Shown here: positions 19,293 to 30,216 of the stretch, one piece after another
Numbering within the stretch: position 1 is the first letter of the stretch
Layout of the letters: each line of letters starts with the position of its first letter
From: Streptomyces parvus
Lineage (GTDB): Bacteria; Actinomycetota; Actinomycetes; Streptomycetales; Streptomycetaceae
NCBI RefSeq assembly: GCF_014648875.1
Contig: NZ_BMRY01000006.1
Location: forward strand, 186,001-250,000
Direction of reading: 5' to 3'
DNA length: 64,000 nucleotides
The notes under the pieces: generated by a model
Seen by the model: only the letters and a program-made list of their open reading frames with translations
Databases searched by the model: none
What the model was told of the DNA's origin: nothing
Position numbers and translations under genes: made by a program

Positions 19293-19829
19293 TCAGCGGT
19301 CGTTCTGAGCGAGCCTCAGCAGATGGTCGGCGAGCGCCTGACCGCCGTTCGGGTCGCGGCTGATGAGCATCAGCGTGTCGTCGCCCGCGATCGTGCCGAG
19401 GATGTCGTGCAGTTCGGCCTGGTCGATGGCCGAGGCGAGGAACTGGGCCGCGCCCGGTGGCGTACGGAGCACCACCAGGTTGGCCGAGGCCTCGGCCGAG
19501 ATGAGCAGTTCGGCCGAGAGCCTGCGCATCCGCTCCTCCTTGGCCGAGCCGCCCAGCGGGGCCTGCGGGGTACGGAATCCGCCCTCGCTCGGCACCGCGT
19601 AGATCAGCTCGCCGCCGGTGTTGCGGATCTTCACCGCGCCCAGCTCGTCCAGGTCGCGCGAGAGCGTCGCCTGGGTGACGCTCAGCCCGTCGTCGGCGAG
19701 GAGCTTGGCCAGCTGGCTCTGCGAGCGGACCGGCTGCCGGTTCAGGATGTCCACGATCCGGCGGTGGCGGGCGGTGCGGGTCTGCGGCACGGACGGCCCG
19801 CCGTGCTCGGTTTCCTGCGCCTCGGTCAT
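19293..19829 (-). CDS. argR: Arginine repressor ArgR
   Basis: A 178-residue arginine-responsive repressor. The N-terminal winged helix includes [20 protein letters not shown] and the signature [18 protein letters not shown] (about 50-67); the C-terminal oligomerisation domain has the arginine-binding [12 protein letters not shown] segment. Its length slightly exceeds typical ArgR because of a 20-residue N-terminal extension. It is the last gene of argCJBDR, 25 bp after argD, so the repressor is made with the enzymes it controls. Candidate operators lie at the argC and argG promoters. Confidence 0.96.
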   Translation of the reverse strand: MTEAQETEHGGPSVPQTRTARHRRIVDILNRQPVRSQSQLAKLLADDGLSVTQATLSRDLDELGAVKIRNTGGELIYAVPSEGGFRTPQAPLGGSAKEERMRRLSAELLISAEASANLVVLRTPPGAAQFLASAIDQAELHDILGTIAGDDTLMLISRDPNGGQALADHLLRLAQNDR

Positions 19830-19854
19830 CGTCGTCGCCTCATTCTCCGGAGGG

Positions 19855-21066
19855 TCATGCTCCGGATCGTCCGTCCCCGTGTGCCGCGTCGAGAGCGCCC
19901 GGCAGGATCTCCAGGAACGCGTCCACCTCCGCGTCACCGATGATCAGCGGCGGCATGAGCCGCACGACATCGGGGGCGGGCGCGTTCACCAGGAGGCCGG
20001 CTCCCTGGGCCGCCTGCTGCACCTGCGGTGCGAGGGGTCCGGTGAGCACGATACCCAGCAGCAGGCCACTGCCGCGGACATGGGATACGAGCGGGTGTCC
20101 CAGCGCCTCCACGCCGTCGCGGATCTTCTCCCCGAGCCGCTTGACGTCGTCGAGCGTGCCGTCGGCCGCGAGGGTGTCGATGACGGCGAGTCCGGCGGCG
20201 CAGGCGACCGGGTTGCCGCCGAACGTCGTGCCGTGGTGACCCGGCTTCAGCAGGTCGGCCGCCGGGCCGAACGCGACCGTCGCGCCGATCGGCAGACCGC
20301 CGCCGAGCGCCTTGGCGAGCGTGACGATGTCCGGCTCGACGCTCTGGTGCGCCTGGTGCTCGAACCACTGGCCGCAGCGCCCGATGCCGGTCTGCACCTC
20401 GTCGAGGACGAGCAGCGTCCCGGTCGCCCGGGTGATCTCCCGGGCGGCCTCCAGATAGCCCTTGGGCGGCACAACGACGCCGTTCTCGCCCTGGATGGGT
20501 TCGATGACGACCAGCGCGGTGTCGGTCGTGACGGCTGCGCGCAGGGCGTCCGCGTCCCCGTACGGGACATGGGTGACATCGCCGGGGAGCGGGCGGAAGG
20601 GTTCCTGCTTCGCCGGCTGGCCGGTCAGCGCGAGCGCGCCCATCGTCCGGCCGTGGAAACCGCCGTCGGTCGCGACCATGTGGGTGCGCCCGGTGAGCCG
20701 GCCGATCTTGAAGGCGGCCTCGTTGGCCTCCGCACCGGAGTTGGAGAAGAAGACCCGGCCCTGCCGGCCGAAGAGCTGGAGCAGCCGCTCCGCGAGGGCG
20801 ACCGGCGGCTCGCTGATGAACAGGTTCGACACGTGAGCGAGGGAGGCGATCTGGCTGGAGACGGCCTCGACGACGGCCGGGTGGGCGTGGCCGAGGTCGT
20901 TGACCGCGATGCCGCCGACGAAGTCGAGGTAGCGGGTGCCGTCCTCGTCCCAGACGTGGGCGCCCTCGCCGCGGACGAGCGGCAGCCGGGGGGTGCCGTA
21001 GTTGTCCATCAGCGCGCCCTGCCACCGCGCGGTGAGTCCGGTCGTGGTTCCGGTGCCGGTTGTCAT
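19855..21066 (-). CDS. argD: Acetylornithine aminotransferase
   Basis: PLP-dependent class III aminotransferase making N-acetylornithine from N-acetylglutamate semialdehyde. The 403 residues contain [13 protein letters not shown], the PLP phosphate-binding region, [13 protein letters not shown] with the PLP-ring Asp, and the Schiff-base lysine in [14 protein letters not shown]. The start overlaps the argB stop by 4 nt (ATGA), so the two are translationally coupled. Confidence 0.97.
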   Translation of the reverse strand: MTTGTGTTTGLTARWQGALMDNYGTPRLPLVRGEGAHVWDEDGTRYLDFVGGIAVNDLGHAHPAVVEAVSSQIASLAHVSNLFISEPPVALAERLLQLFGRQGRVFFSNSGAEANEAAFKIGRLTGRTHMVATDGGFHGRTMGALALTGQPAKQEPFRPLPGDVTHVPYGDADALRAAVTTDTALVVIEPIQGENGVVVPPKGYLEAAREITRATGTLLVLDEVQTGIGRCGQWFEHQAHQSVEPDIVTLAKALGGGLPIGATVAFGPAADLLKPGHHGTTFGGNPVACAAGLAVIDTLAADGTLDDVKRLGEKIRDGVEALGHPLVSHVRGSGLLLGIVLTGPLAPQVQQAAQGAGLLVNAPAPDVVRLMPPLIIGDAEVDAFLEILPGALDAAHGDGRSGA

Positions 21067-21988
21067 GATTCCCCCAGTTCAGGACCTGTGTGTACGTCGA
21101 TGGGGGCGTCCGGCACGACCATGGTGCCGATGCCCTCGTCGGTGAAGATCTCCAGCAGGATCGAGTGCTGGACCCGCCCGTCGATGACGCGGGCGGTCTC
21201 GACGCCGTTGCGTACGGCGTGGAGGCAGCCCTGCATCTTGGGGACCATGCCGCTGGACAGCTCGGGCAGCAGCTTCTCCAGCTCGCTCGCGGTGAGCCTG
21301 CTGATGACGTCGTCGCTGTTGGGCCAGTCCTCGTACAGCCCCTCGACGTCGGTGAGGACCATCAGCGTCTCGGCGTTCAGGGCGGCGGCGAGCGCGGCGG
21401 CCGCGGTGTCGGCGTTGACGTTGTAGACGTGGTGGTCGTCGGCGGAGCGGGCGATGGAGGAGACGACCGGGATGCGGCCGTCGTCCAGGAGCGCCTGGAT
21501 GGCTCCGGTGTCGATGGCGGTGATCTCGCCGACCCGGCCGATGTCGACGGACTCGCCGTCGATGGTGGGCCGGTGCTGGGTGGCGGTGATGGTGTGGGCG
21601 TCCTCGCCGGTCATGCCGACGGCGAGGGGGCCGTGCTGGTTGAGGAGACCGACCAGCTCACGCTGGACCTGTCCGGCGAGCACCATCCGGACGACGTCCA
21701 TCGCCTCGGGGGTGGTGACGCGCAGCCCGGCCTTGAACTCGCTGACCAGGCCCTGTTTGTCGAGCTGGGCGCTGATCTGCGGGCCGCCGCCGTGCACGAC
21801 GACGGGCTTGAGGCCGGCGTGCCGCAGGAAGACGACGTCCTGGGCGAACGCGGCCTTCAGCTCCTCGTCGATCATGGCGTTGCCGCCGAACTTGATGACG
21901 ACGGTCTTGCCGTTGTGCCGGGTCAGCCAGGGCAGCGCCTCGATGAGGGTCTGCGCCTTCGGGAGTGCGGTGTGCTTCCGCGCGGCGC

Positions 21989-21992
<4 letters not shown>
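21063..21992 (-). CDS. argB: Acetylglutamate kinase
   Basis: Phosphorylates N-acetylglutamate, the second committed step of arginine synthesis. The 309-residue amino-acid-kinase-fold protein has VIKFGGNAM (ATP phosphate-binding), [11 protein letters not shown] and [15 protein letters not shown] near the end. It includes an N-terminal extension ([18 protein letters not shown]) of the kind found in arginine-inhibited hexameric enzymes, so feedback inhibition is likely. ATG at 21992 overlaps the argJ stop by 4 nt; argD overlaps its end by 4 nt. Confidence 0.96.
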
Positions 21993-24223
<2,231 letters not shown>

Positions 24224-24326
24224 AGAGTCATGAGGGCAGCGCGAACCACACACTCGACTTCCCGGTGGCGGGCATCCCCGGGTCGCGGCGGTCGGGGCCC
24301 GGATCAATCCCTTCTAGACTCCAACG

Positions 24327-24863
24327 GTGACCGAGATCCTCGAGAACCTGGACCTGCTGTCCCGGCCGAACCTCGACCTCGCCGCAGTCGAGGTGAACGG
24401 CATCGCCCTGGGGGCGCCTGCGGCCACCGTTCCACGGGAGCGCATCGCGAGCGGCCTGTCCCCGGTCATCGCCCGGTACCGCGGCGGGACCGACATCGAA
24501 GGCGAGTACTACGCCGCTGATGGGCGGAGTCTGACGCTGGAGGAGATCATCGACGACGTCGTCCGATCGGACGGGTTCCTGTACGGCGTCGACAAGGTCA
24601 ACTACAAGGTGCGCGCGGGAGCAGTGGTGGGCTTCGCGATCAGCGGCCCGCATCTGTCCCACTTCGCGCACTTGACCTCGTACGAGGAGTTCCTGGCTGC
24701 GTTCGGCCGGCCCGATCGCGTGCACGAGAACGAGGCGTACGGCGACCTCATGAGCTACGAGGCCTACTACTGGGGTTCTCGGAAGCATGTGACGTGGGAC
24801 GCGTGGGAGGACCGGGTGAGCTTTGTCAACCTGGGCGACTTCGAGGGGAACAGCGGCCCCTGA
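24327..24863 (+). CDS. Hypothetical protein, unknown family
   Basis: A 178-residue soluble protein with no signal or membrane segment and no motif I can name. It is acidic and aromatic-rich in the C-terminal half (HENEAYGDLMSYEAYYWGSRKHVTWDAWED), and has a mixed alpha/beta pattern. The GTG is preceded by a -10-like TAGACT (24314-24319) at 7 nt, which suggests a leaderless mRNA. Codon use is a little less GC-extreme than its neighbours. Small acidic proteins of this kind are sometimes immunity factors, but nothing nearby supports that here. Confidence 0.7.
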   Translation: MTEILENLDLLSRPNLDLAAVEVNGIALGAPAATVPRERIASGLSPVIARYRGGTDIEGEYYAADGRSLTLEEIIDDVVRSDGFLYGVDKVNYKVRAGAVVGFAISGPHLSHFAHLTSYEEFLAAFGRPDRVHENEAYGDLMSYEAYYWGSRKHVTWDAWEDRVSFVNLGDFEGNSGP

Positions 24864-25055
24864 CGGCACGGTGAGGGCCCGTCATGACGCGCTGTCCCGG
24901 CGTCGCGGTGCCGCGAAACGACCATCAACTGCTCGCGGTCCAGCCGGGGCCGAAGCGATACTGGTCCCGGCAGTCGCCTCGCCGGGCGGGCTCGGGTGGT
25001 TGAGGTCCCGTTCCTGAGTCGATGCCTCAGTCGATGCCTTTGAGGGGAGCCGTTC

Positions 25056-25664
25056 ATGACCACGGCGAAAGACCTGTTCATCATCTCGATGGATCCCGCG
25101 TCGGAGCGTCCCGTGGGACAGGGCGATCTGTCGCTCGCCCTCGCCGGTGCCGAACTGCTCGACCTGCTCGACGCGGGGACCATCACCGTGGACGGCGACC
25201 TCGTCGTACCGGGCGGGTCGTCGGTGCCGGACGACCGGCTGCTGGCCGCGGCCGCGGCGGGGATCAGCCGGCAGCCGCCCCACGAGCGGATCGAGGACTG
25301 GCTGTGGCGCCGGGGCCGGGACCTCGCGGCCGCCTACCAGGACGCGCTGGAGGAGGACGGCGAGCTCACGCGGAAGCGGAGCGGCCTGCTGCCGTTCGGC
25401 CCGAAGGAGGTGGAGCTGGTGGACACGCCCGCCCGCCGCCGGGCCGTGTCCCGCCGGGACGAGGGGGACCCCGTCCTCGCCTCCCTCGCGTCGGCCGTGG
25501 GCCTCGACGGCGAGCGGTCCGACGACGACGAACCCCACCTCGGCGACGAGACGGTGACCACCGTGGTCGCCACCGTCCATGAAGCGGTGATGGAGCTGGA
25601 GGCCGTACGGCAGCGGCGGACCATCGAGAACACCGCCTTCGCCAACGTCTGGCGCGGCCCCTGA
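25056..25664 (+). CDS. GPP34 (GOLPH3-like) family protein
   Basis: A 202-residue protein of the GPP34 fold, named for the eukaryotic Golgi phosphoprotein GOLPH3/Vps74, which binds phosphoinositides. Diagnostic segments are LFIISMDPASERP, LSLALAGAELLDLLDAGTITVDGD near the N terminus, the RIEDWLWRRGRDLAAAYQDALEEDGEL region and RRRAVSRRDEGDPVLASLASAVGL near the C terminus. Many actinobacteria carry several copies with unknown role, possibly in membrane association. It is monocistronic or may run into the HEAT/MerR unit 80 bp downstream. Confidence 0.85.
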   Translation: MTTAKDLFIISMDPASERPVGQGDLSLALAGAELLDLLDAGTITVDGDLVVPGGSSVPDDRLLAAAAAGISRQPPHERIEDWLWRRGRDLAAAYQDALEEDGELTRKRSGLLPFGPKEVELVDTPARRRAVSRRDEGDPVLASLASAVGLDGERSDDDEPHLGDETVTTVVATVHEAVMELEAVRQRRTIENTAFANVWRGP

Positions 25665-25687
25665 GCCGGGGACCCGGCCTCCCCGGT

Positions 25688-25718
25688 TTGACCTTGACAC
25701 GGTGACAAGCTCTTCACT
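25688..25718 (+). promoter_or_regulatory. MerR-type promoter: 19-bp spacer filled by a dyad
   Basis: A -35 TTGACC (25688-25693) and -10-like TTCACT (25713-25718) are separated by 19 bp, and a near-perfect dyad CTTGaCAC-g-GTGaCAAG (25693-25709) fills the spacer. Overlong spacers with a central dyad are the hallmark of promoters activated by MerR-family proteins through DNA twisting. The MerR gene two genes downstream is the natural candidate. Confidence 0.72.
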
Positions 25719-25740
25719 GCTTGCCGAGGAGGTGGTCTCG

Positions 25741-26418
25741 ATGACGGTCACGGGACACGGTACGGATGCGGTACGAGCGCTCGGGGCGCTGCGGGACGAG
25801 CGTTCGTCGGTGCGGCTGAGCGCCGCTCTGGCGATCGGCTCGACGCCGGATCAGCGCTTCGTCGGACCGCTGGTCGAGCGGTGCGCGGTCGAGCCGGAGT
25901 TCCTCGTCCGCGACATGCTGACGTGGGCGCTCACCCGCCACCCGGTCTCCGACACCCTGCCCCTGCTGCTCCGGGAAGTCGACTCGGAGCGTCCGCAGGC
26001 CCGGAGCCAGGCGCTGCACACCCTGTCCAAGGTCGGGGACCCGAGGGCGTGGCCCGTGATCACCCGGGCGCTCCTGACGGACGCCGACGACGAGGTCGCC
26101 CGGACCGCCTGGCGGGCGGCCGTCGTGCTCGTACCGGAAGGGGAGGAGGGCGCGTTGGCCGCGGTGCTGGTGACGCAGCTCGGGCGCGGTGGGCAGGAGA
26201 CACAGCTGAGCCTGGGCCGGGCGCTGGTCGGGCTGGGGAGCGCGGTGGTGTCGGCCCTGGACGCCGCGCGGCGCTCCCCCGACCCGGACGTACGCGCGCA
26301 CGCGCTCGCCACGGAGCGGCTGCGGAACGACCCGGACACCGGCTTCGCGTTCGCCCTGGAGGAGGCGAAGCGCGTGGTGGCCCTGGGCGGGGCGGACAGC
26401 GGCGAGGGAGGGTCGTAG
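25741..26418 (+). CDS. HEAT-repeat protein in MerR operon
   Basis: A 225-residue protein of HEAT/PBS-lyase repeats: AVRALGALRDERSSVRLSAALAIGS, RDMLTWALTRHPVSDTLPLLLREV and ARSQALHTLSKVGDPRAWPVITRAL follow one another over most of its length. ATG at 25741 is chosen because GAGGAGG lies 9 nt upstream; a GTG at 25702 sits inside the promoter dyad. Its stop is 3 nt before the start of the MerR-HEAT gene, so the two are co-expressed. Probably a partner-binding scaffold or a sensor arm for the same signal. Confidence 0.8.
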   Translation: MTVTGHGTDAVRALGALRDERSSVRLSAALAIGSTPDQRFVGPLVERCAVEPEFLVRDMLTWALTRHPVSDTLPLLLREVDSERPQARSQALHTLSKVGDPRAWPVITRALLTDADDEVARTAWRAAVVLVPEGEEGALAAVLVTQLGRGGQETQLSLGRALVGLGSAVVSALDAARRSPDPDVRAHALATERLRNDPDTGFAFALEEAKRVVALGGADSGEGGS

Positions 26419-26421
26419 CGC

Positions 26422-27417
26422 GTGTTGATCGGTGAGGTCGCCCGGCGGTCCGGCGTCAGCGCCCGCATGCTCCGGCACTACGAGTCGCTCGGTCTGGTGC
26501 GGCCCTCGGGCCGCACCGGGTCCGGCTACCGGGAGTACTCCGGGGAGGACGTCCGGCGCATCTTCCATATCGAGAGCCTGCGGGCGATGGGGCTGTCGCT
26601 GCGGGAGATCGGCCGCGCGCTCGACGATCCCGGCTTCACCCCCGCGGACCTGGTCGACGGCCTCATCCGCCGGACGCGCGAACGTATCGCCGCCGAGACC
26701 GAGTTGCTCATCCGGCTGGACCGGGTCCACGCCACGGACCCGGCCGGCTGGGAGGACGTCCTCCAGGTCCTGGCGCTCCTGCGGGCCCTCGGATCCACGA
26801 GTGCGGGCACCCGTCAGCGCGCGGCCCTCGCCTCGGTCGACGAGGTTCCGGTGGAGGCACTGGCCCAGGCGGCGCTCGGTGAGGAGGACCCGTACGTCGC
26901 CGGGGCCCTGCGCTGGGCTCTCTCCCGATCGGGCGGCGGTGCCGTGCTGCTCGCGGAGGGGCTCGGCTCCCCGGTGGCGGCGGTACGGGAACGTGCCGTC
27001 CGGGCCCTCGCCGAGATGCCCGGCCGCGAGGCCGCCACGCTGCTCCGGGACGCCCTCGTGAGCCCCGACGCCGTGGTCCGGGGCCGGGCGGCGCTGACGC
27101 TCGGGGCCCGGGGCGAGGCCGCCGCGATCCCGGTGCTCGTCGACATGATCGTCGCGGGAAGCAACGACACGGACGCGGCCGACGCGCTGAGCGTCCTGGC
27201 CGGCGACGACGCGGCGGCGGACCGGATCGCGTCCCTCCTCGTCGGCCGCATCGGCGACGGGACCACCGGGCAGCCCGCGCGCGGGCGGCTCACTCAGGCG
27301 CTGGCCGGCATCCCGGGCGCCACGGCCTCACGTGCGCTCGCGGACCTGGTGGGCGATGCCGACCGTGCCGTCGCGCTGACCGCCGCCTACCTCCTCCGGC
27401 TGCGCGGGGACGGGTGA
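26422..27417 (+). CDS. MerR-family regulator fused to HEAT repeats
   Basis: A 331-residue fusion. Residues 1-70 are a MerR winged helix (LIGEVARRSGVSARMLRHYESLGLV, then GYREYSGEDVRRIFHIESLRAMGLSLREIG), followed by the dimerisation helix (about 80-115). The C-terminal two thirds is HEAT repeats (EEDPYVAGALRWALSRSG, VAAVRERAVRALAEMPGREAA, VVRGRAALTLGARGEAAAIPVL), an unusual sensor region in place of a ligand-binding domain. Starts at GTG, 3 nt after the upstream HEAT gene. It probably activates the dyad promoter at 25688. Its 3' end overlaps the convergent membrane-protein gene by 90 bp. Confidence 0.88.
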   Translation: MLIGEVARRSGVSARMLRHYESLGLVRPSGRTGSGYREYSGEDVRRIFHIESLRAMGLSLREIGRALDDPGFTPADLVDGLIRRTRERIAAETELLIRLDRVHATDPAGWEDVLQVLALLRALGSTSAGTRQRAALASVDEVPVEALAQAALGEEDPYVAGALRWALSRSGGGAVLLAEGLGSPVAAVRERAVRALAEMPGREAATLLRDALVSPDAVVRGRAALTLGARGEAAAIPVLVDMIVAGSNDTDAADALSVLAGDDAAADRIASLLVGRIGDGTTGQPARGRLTQALAGIPGATASRALADLVGDADRAVALTAAYLLRLRGDG

Positions 27418-28710
27418 GGCACCCCGCGCCGGCCGGTCCAGCAGCAGCGGGATCACCAGGGCGGGCACCAGCCAGAGGAACACGAGGAGGCGGAAGCCGT
27501 AGAGCTGGCCCAGGTTCGGGTGGCCGGCCTGGTTGAGGAGGCCCGCCGCACCTGCCGCCAGGGCGATGGGCAGCACCACGGAGCGCCGCCTCAGCATCGC
27601 CCAGGCCGAGAGCGCGAGCAGGACGGGGAGGATGGGGGACGCGGCCTGGCGGCGCAGCCACGCCGACCAGAAGACACCCTCCTGCACGAAGAACTCGGGC
27701 CAGGGGTCGGGCAGATCGGGGCGCTGGTAGTGGTGGGTCAGCAGATCCTGGGCGCTGTCCTCGCCCATGGGCCACCCCAGCAGATGCGCCCCGGCGTAGA
27801 TGCCCACCGTCAGACCGGCGCAGAGCCCGGCCGCCCGGAGGACGGGCGTGAACTGCCGCTGTTTCAGGCGGAGCCACCCGTACCGGAGGACGAGGACTCC
27901 CGCGAGCGCGGCCGCCAGCAGCAGTGCCTGCGAGTAGCGGACGAAGAACATCAGGGCGAGTCCGCCCGCGACGAGCGCCGCGCCCGTACGGGGTCCCGCT
28001 ACGGCCACCGGCCACGGGCCGGGAAGCGCACCGGATCCCCCGTCCATACCGGGCCGGTCCCGCAGCAGCAGGACACAGCCGAGGACGACCGCCGTGCCGA
28101 GCGCCAGGGAGAGGCCGTCGCTCAGCGGGTTCATGGAGACGGTGCCGGTGGGCAGGGCGAGATACAGGGCCTGCCCGGCCAGACCGGCGCGCCGGGAAGC
28201 GCCCGCCGCTCGCAGGGTGAGCAGGACGCAGACGCTTCCCGCGAGCGCGACGACGAGCCCCGCCAGCCAGAGGCCCCAGGTGATACCGAAGACGGCAAGG
28301 AAGGGGACCAGGAACAGCGGATAGCCGGGCCTGGCCTCGAAGATGGCCATGAACCGCTGGTTGGCGAACGGGGCGGTCATCCCTGACGTGTTGCCGTGGC
28401 GGGTCCAGTACGCGACCGAGTCGTTCAGCCGGCGCACGCACTGCTCCTCCGACTCCCCCACGGTCTTCCTGTTGGTCCAGGGAACGGGGCTCAGGGACGC
28501 GTGCTGCCCGCTGTCGCAGGAGTAGGCGATGGCCCTGCGGCCCGCCTCCCCGCGGCTCTCGCCGCTGAGGCTCAGGGCGTAGGAGAGGTAGTTCTTCGTG
28601 TCGGGCGAGGCCCGGCCGGTGGCCGCCGTCAGCTGGAGTCCGGTGAAGGCCACGGCAATGAGCAGCATCCCGACGAGGCCTAGGTGCTGGGTTCTGCGGA
28701 TGTTCGGCAT
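27328..28710 (-). CDS. GT-C-like polytopic membrane protein, unknown function
   Basis: A 460-residue protein with about 10-11 membrane segments. The first extracytoplasmic loop is long (residues about 35-130, SPDTKNYLSYALSLSGESRGE then Cys-containing SCDSGQHASLSP and FEARPGYPLFLVPFLA), which is the topology of GT-C glycosyltransferases or arabinosyl/mannosyl transferases using lipid-linked sugar donors. No clear DxD motif is visible in that loop, so enzymatic function is uncertain. ATG at 28710 is preferred (GGGGAG about 10 nt upstream). Its hydrophilic tail overlaps the end of the MerR-HEAT gene on the other strand. Confidence 0.75.
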   Translation of the reverse strand: MPNIRRTQHLGLVGMLLIAVAFTGLQLTAATGRASPDTKNYLSYALSLSGESRGEAGRRAIAYSCDSGQHASLSPVPWTNRKTVGESEEQCVRRLNDSVAYWTRHGNTSGMTAPFANQRFMAIFEARPGYPLFLVPFLAVFGITWGLWLAGLVVALAGSVCVLLTLRAAGASRRAGLAGQALYLALPTGTVSMNPLSDGLSLALGTAVVLGCVLLLRDRPGMDGGSGALPGPWPVAVAGPRTGAALVAGGLALMFFVRYSQALLLAAALAGVLVLRYGWLRLKQRQFTPVLRAAGLCAGLTVGIYAGAHLLGWPMGEDSAQDLLTHHYQRPDLPDPWPEFFVQEGVFWSAWLRRQAASPILPVLLALSAWAMLRRRSVVLPIALAAGAAGLLNQAGHPNLGQLYGFRLLVFLWLVPALVIPLLLDRPARGASPVPAQPEEVGGGQRDGTVGIAHQVRERT

Positions 28711-28879
28711 CGGTCGGGCGCTCCCCTGCATACGGCGGTTGCCTCATCAACGAGAGAACCGGCGCGGGGTGGCGTTCCGGGGCGTTCGCGGGGTGGTTTC
28801 CGGGAGCCGGTGGAGCGTGCCGGTCCCCGCGGGCCGGGAGTCGGCGGAGCGTGCCGGTCCCGGCGGGCTCGGGTGCCCG

Positions 28880-29668
28880 CTACCGGCCGCGCGGCTTCCC
28901 GCGCTTGCCGCTCTGGCCGCCGGCCCGGCCGCCCGACGAGGATTTCCTGCCCGCCGCGGGCTTGTGCCGGGCCCCGCCCTGCCCGCCGCCCGTACCGGCC
29001 CGCTTGCCCTTGGCCTTCTCCTTGGCCTTGGCCGTGGGGCGCTGCGGAGTGGCCGCGCGGCCCCGGGTGCTGTTGACGGTGCGGCCCCGGACGATCCCGA
29101 TGAACTCCTCCACCAGGTCGGGGGCTTCGTCCGCCTGGGGCCACGACAGGGCGACGCGGGACTCGGGGGTCTCCGGGACCGGGCGGTAGGTGAGGTCCTT
29201 GCGGTGGTGCAGCCGGGCCAGGGACTGCGGGACGAGGAGGACGCCCACGCCCGCCGCGACCAGCTCGATCGCGTCCGCCGTGGTGGCCGGGCGCTCGACG
29301 GCGGGGCGGCCGGGCAGGGTCTCCCAGTCGAGGACGTCGTCCAGCGGGTGCAGCACGATCTCGTCGGCCAGCTCGGCGAGCGACACCTCTTCGGCGGCGG
29401 TCGCCACGTGGTCCTTGGGGATCACCACGACGGTCGTCTCGGTGTAGAGGGGGATCGCGGCCAGGACGTCCCGGTCGACCGGCAGCCGTACGAGCCCGGC
29501 GTCGGCGCCGCCGTCCGCCAGCAGTCCGGGGGCGTCGGCGGCGGTCGCCTGGACGAGCTCCAGGGGGGTGTCGGGCAGCCGCTCGTGCCAGACCCTCACC
29601 CACTTGGTGGGCGTCACGCCGGGGACGTACGCGAGTCGGAAGGATGAGGGGATGTCCGAGCCTGTCAC
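28880..29668 (-). CDS. LysR-substrate-binding-domain protein lacking a DNA-binding domain
   Basis: A 262-residue protein beginning directly with a LysR-type effector-binding fold (FRLAYVPGVTPTKWVRVWHERLPDTPLELVQ, GADAGLVRLPVDRDVLAAIPLYTET, AVERPATTADAIELVAAGVGVLLVP). The helix-turn-helix is absent. It ends with a strongly basic, low-complexity tail of about 65 residues (RPTAKAKEKAKGKRAG, GGRAGGQSGKRGKPRGR) that may bind nucleic acid non-specifically. GTG start; a -10 TAGCCT lies 6 nt upstream, so the mRNA is likely leaderless. It is divergent from the DUF5997 gene, a pairing I recall in other Streptomyces. Confidence 0.85.
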   Translation of the reverse strand: MTGSDIPSSFRLAYVPGVTPTKWVRVWHERLPDTPLELVQATAADAPGLLADGGADAGLVRLPVDRDVLAAIPLYTETTVVVIPKDHVATAAEEVSLAELADEIVLHPLDDVLDWETLPGRPAVERPATTADAIELVAAGVGVLLVPQSLARLHHRKDLTYRPVPETPESRVALSWPQADEAPDLVEEFIGIVRGRTVNSTRGRAATPQRPTAKAKEKAKGKRAGTGGGQGGARHKPAAGRKSSSGGRAGGQSGKRGKPRGR

Positions 29669-29726
29669 GGAACCAGGCTACCGGTCGGTGGTCGGAGGTA
29701 TGTCCCATGGTCGATACCCTGGACCC
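29669..29726. promoter_or_regulatory. Back-to-back leaderless promoters
   Basis: Minus-strand TAGCCT (complement of 29675-29680) lies 6 nt before the LysR-like GTG, and plus-strand TACCCT (29715-29720) lies 6 nt before the DUF5997 ATG. Both promoters fit in 58 bp and both transcripts should be leaderless; GGTA (29697-29700) and TACC (29715-29718) bracket the shared region. Confidence 0.6.
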
Positions 29727-30128
29727 ATGACGTCGCACAAGACCGCCCAGACCATGAAGCCCGCCACGGCGGCGAAGAAGCTGGGTGTGTACCTCCAGGC
29801 CACGCCCGCCGAGTTCCAGGAGGGTGCCGTCTCCCGCACCGAGCTCAACGCCCTCCAGACGGACCCGCCCGCCTGGCTTGTGGAGCTGCGCCGCACCGGC
29901 CCGCACCCCCGCCCGGTCGTCGCCGCGAAGCTCGGTATCTCGATCGCGGGGCTCGCCCGCGGCGGGGTCACCGAGCCGCTCACCACCGAGCAGATCGACG
30001 CGCTGAAGGACGAGATGCCGGAGTGGCTCCGGAAGGAGCGCGCCACGCAGGCCGAGGTGCGCAAGGAGGCCGCCCGCATCAAGGAGCGCAACGCCGAGCG
30101 GGCCGCACGCTCCGGCGAGCAGCAGTAA
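29727..30128 (+). CDS. DUF5997 family protein
   Basis: A 133-residue soluble protein. The first 90 residues (KPATAAKKLGVYLQATPAEFQ, LNALQTDPPAWLVELRRTGPHPRPVVAAKLGIS) form a compact helical domain typical of DUF5997; the C-terminal 40 residues are a charged helix (EWLRKERATQAEVRKEAARIKERNA). No enzymatic motif is seen. ATG at 29727 is 6 nt after a -10 TACCCT, so translation is probably leaderless. Divergent from the LysR-like protein and probably functionally linked to it. Confidence 0.82.
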   Translation: MTSHKTAQTMKPATAAKKLGVYLQATPAEFQEGAVSRTELNALQTDPPAWLVELRRTGPHPRPVVAAKLGISIAGLARGGVTEPLTTEQIDALKDEMPEWLRKERATQAEVRKEAARIKERNAERAARSGEQQ

Positions 30129-30216
30129 CTCCGGCGGTCAGCAGTGGCCGGATCCCCCGGCCGGACGTCGACCGTCACGGATTCCGGGCCTCCCCTCAGG
30201 GCGTCGGGCCCGCCCG

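Noticed and set aside
24228-24869. 213-codon minus-strand ORF opposite the unknown 178-aa gene
   Set aside because: Covers the argC promoter and has no family; the plus-strand frame has a leaderless promoter and balanced composition.
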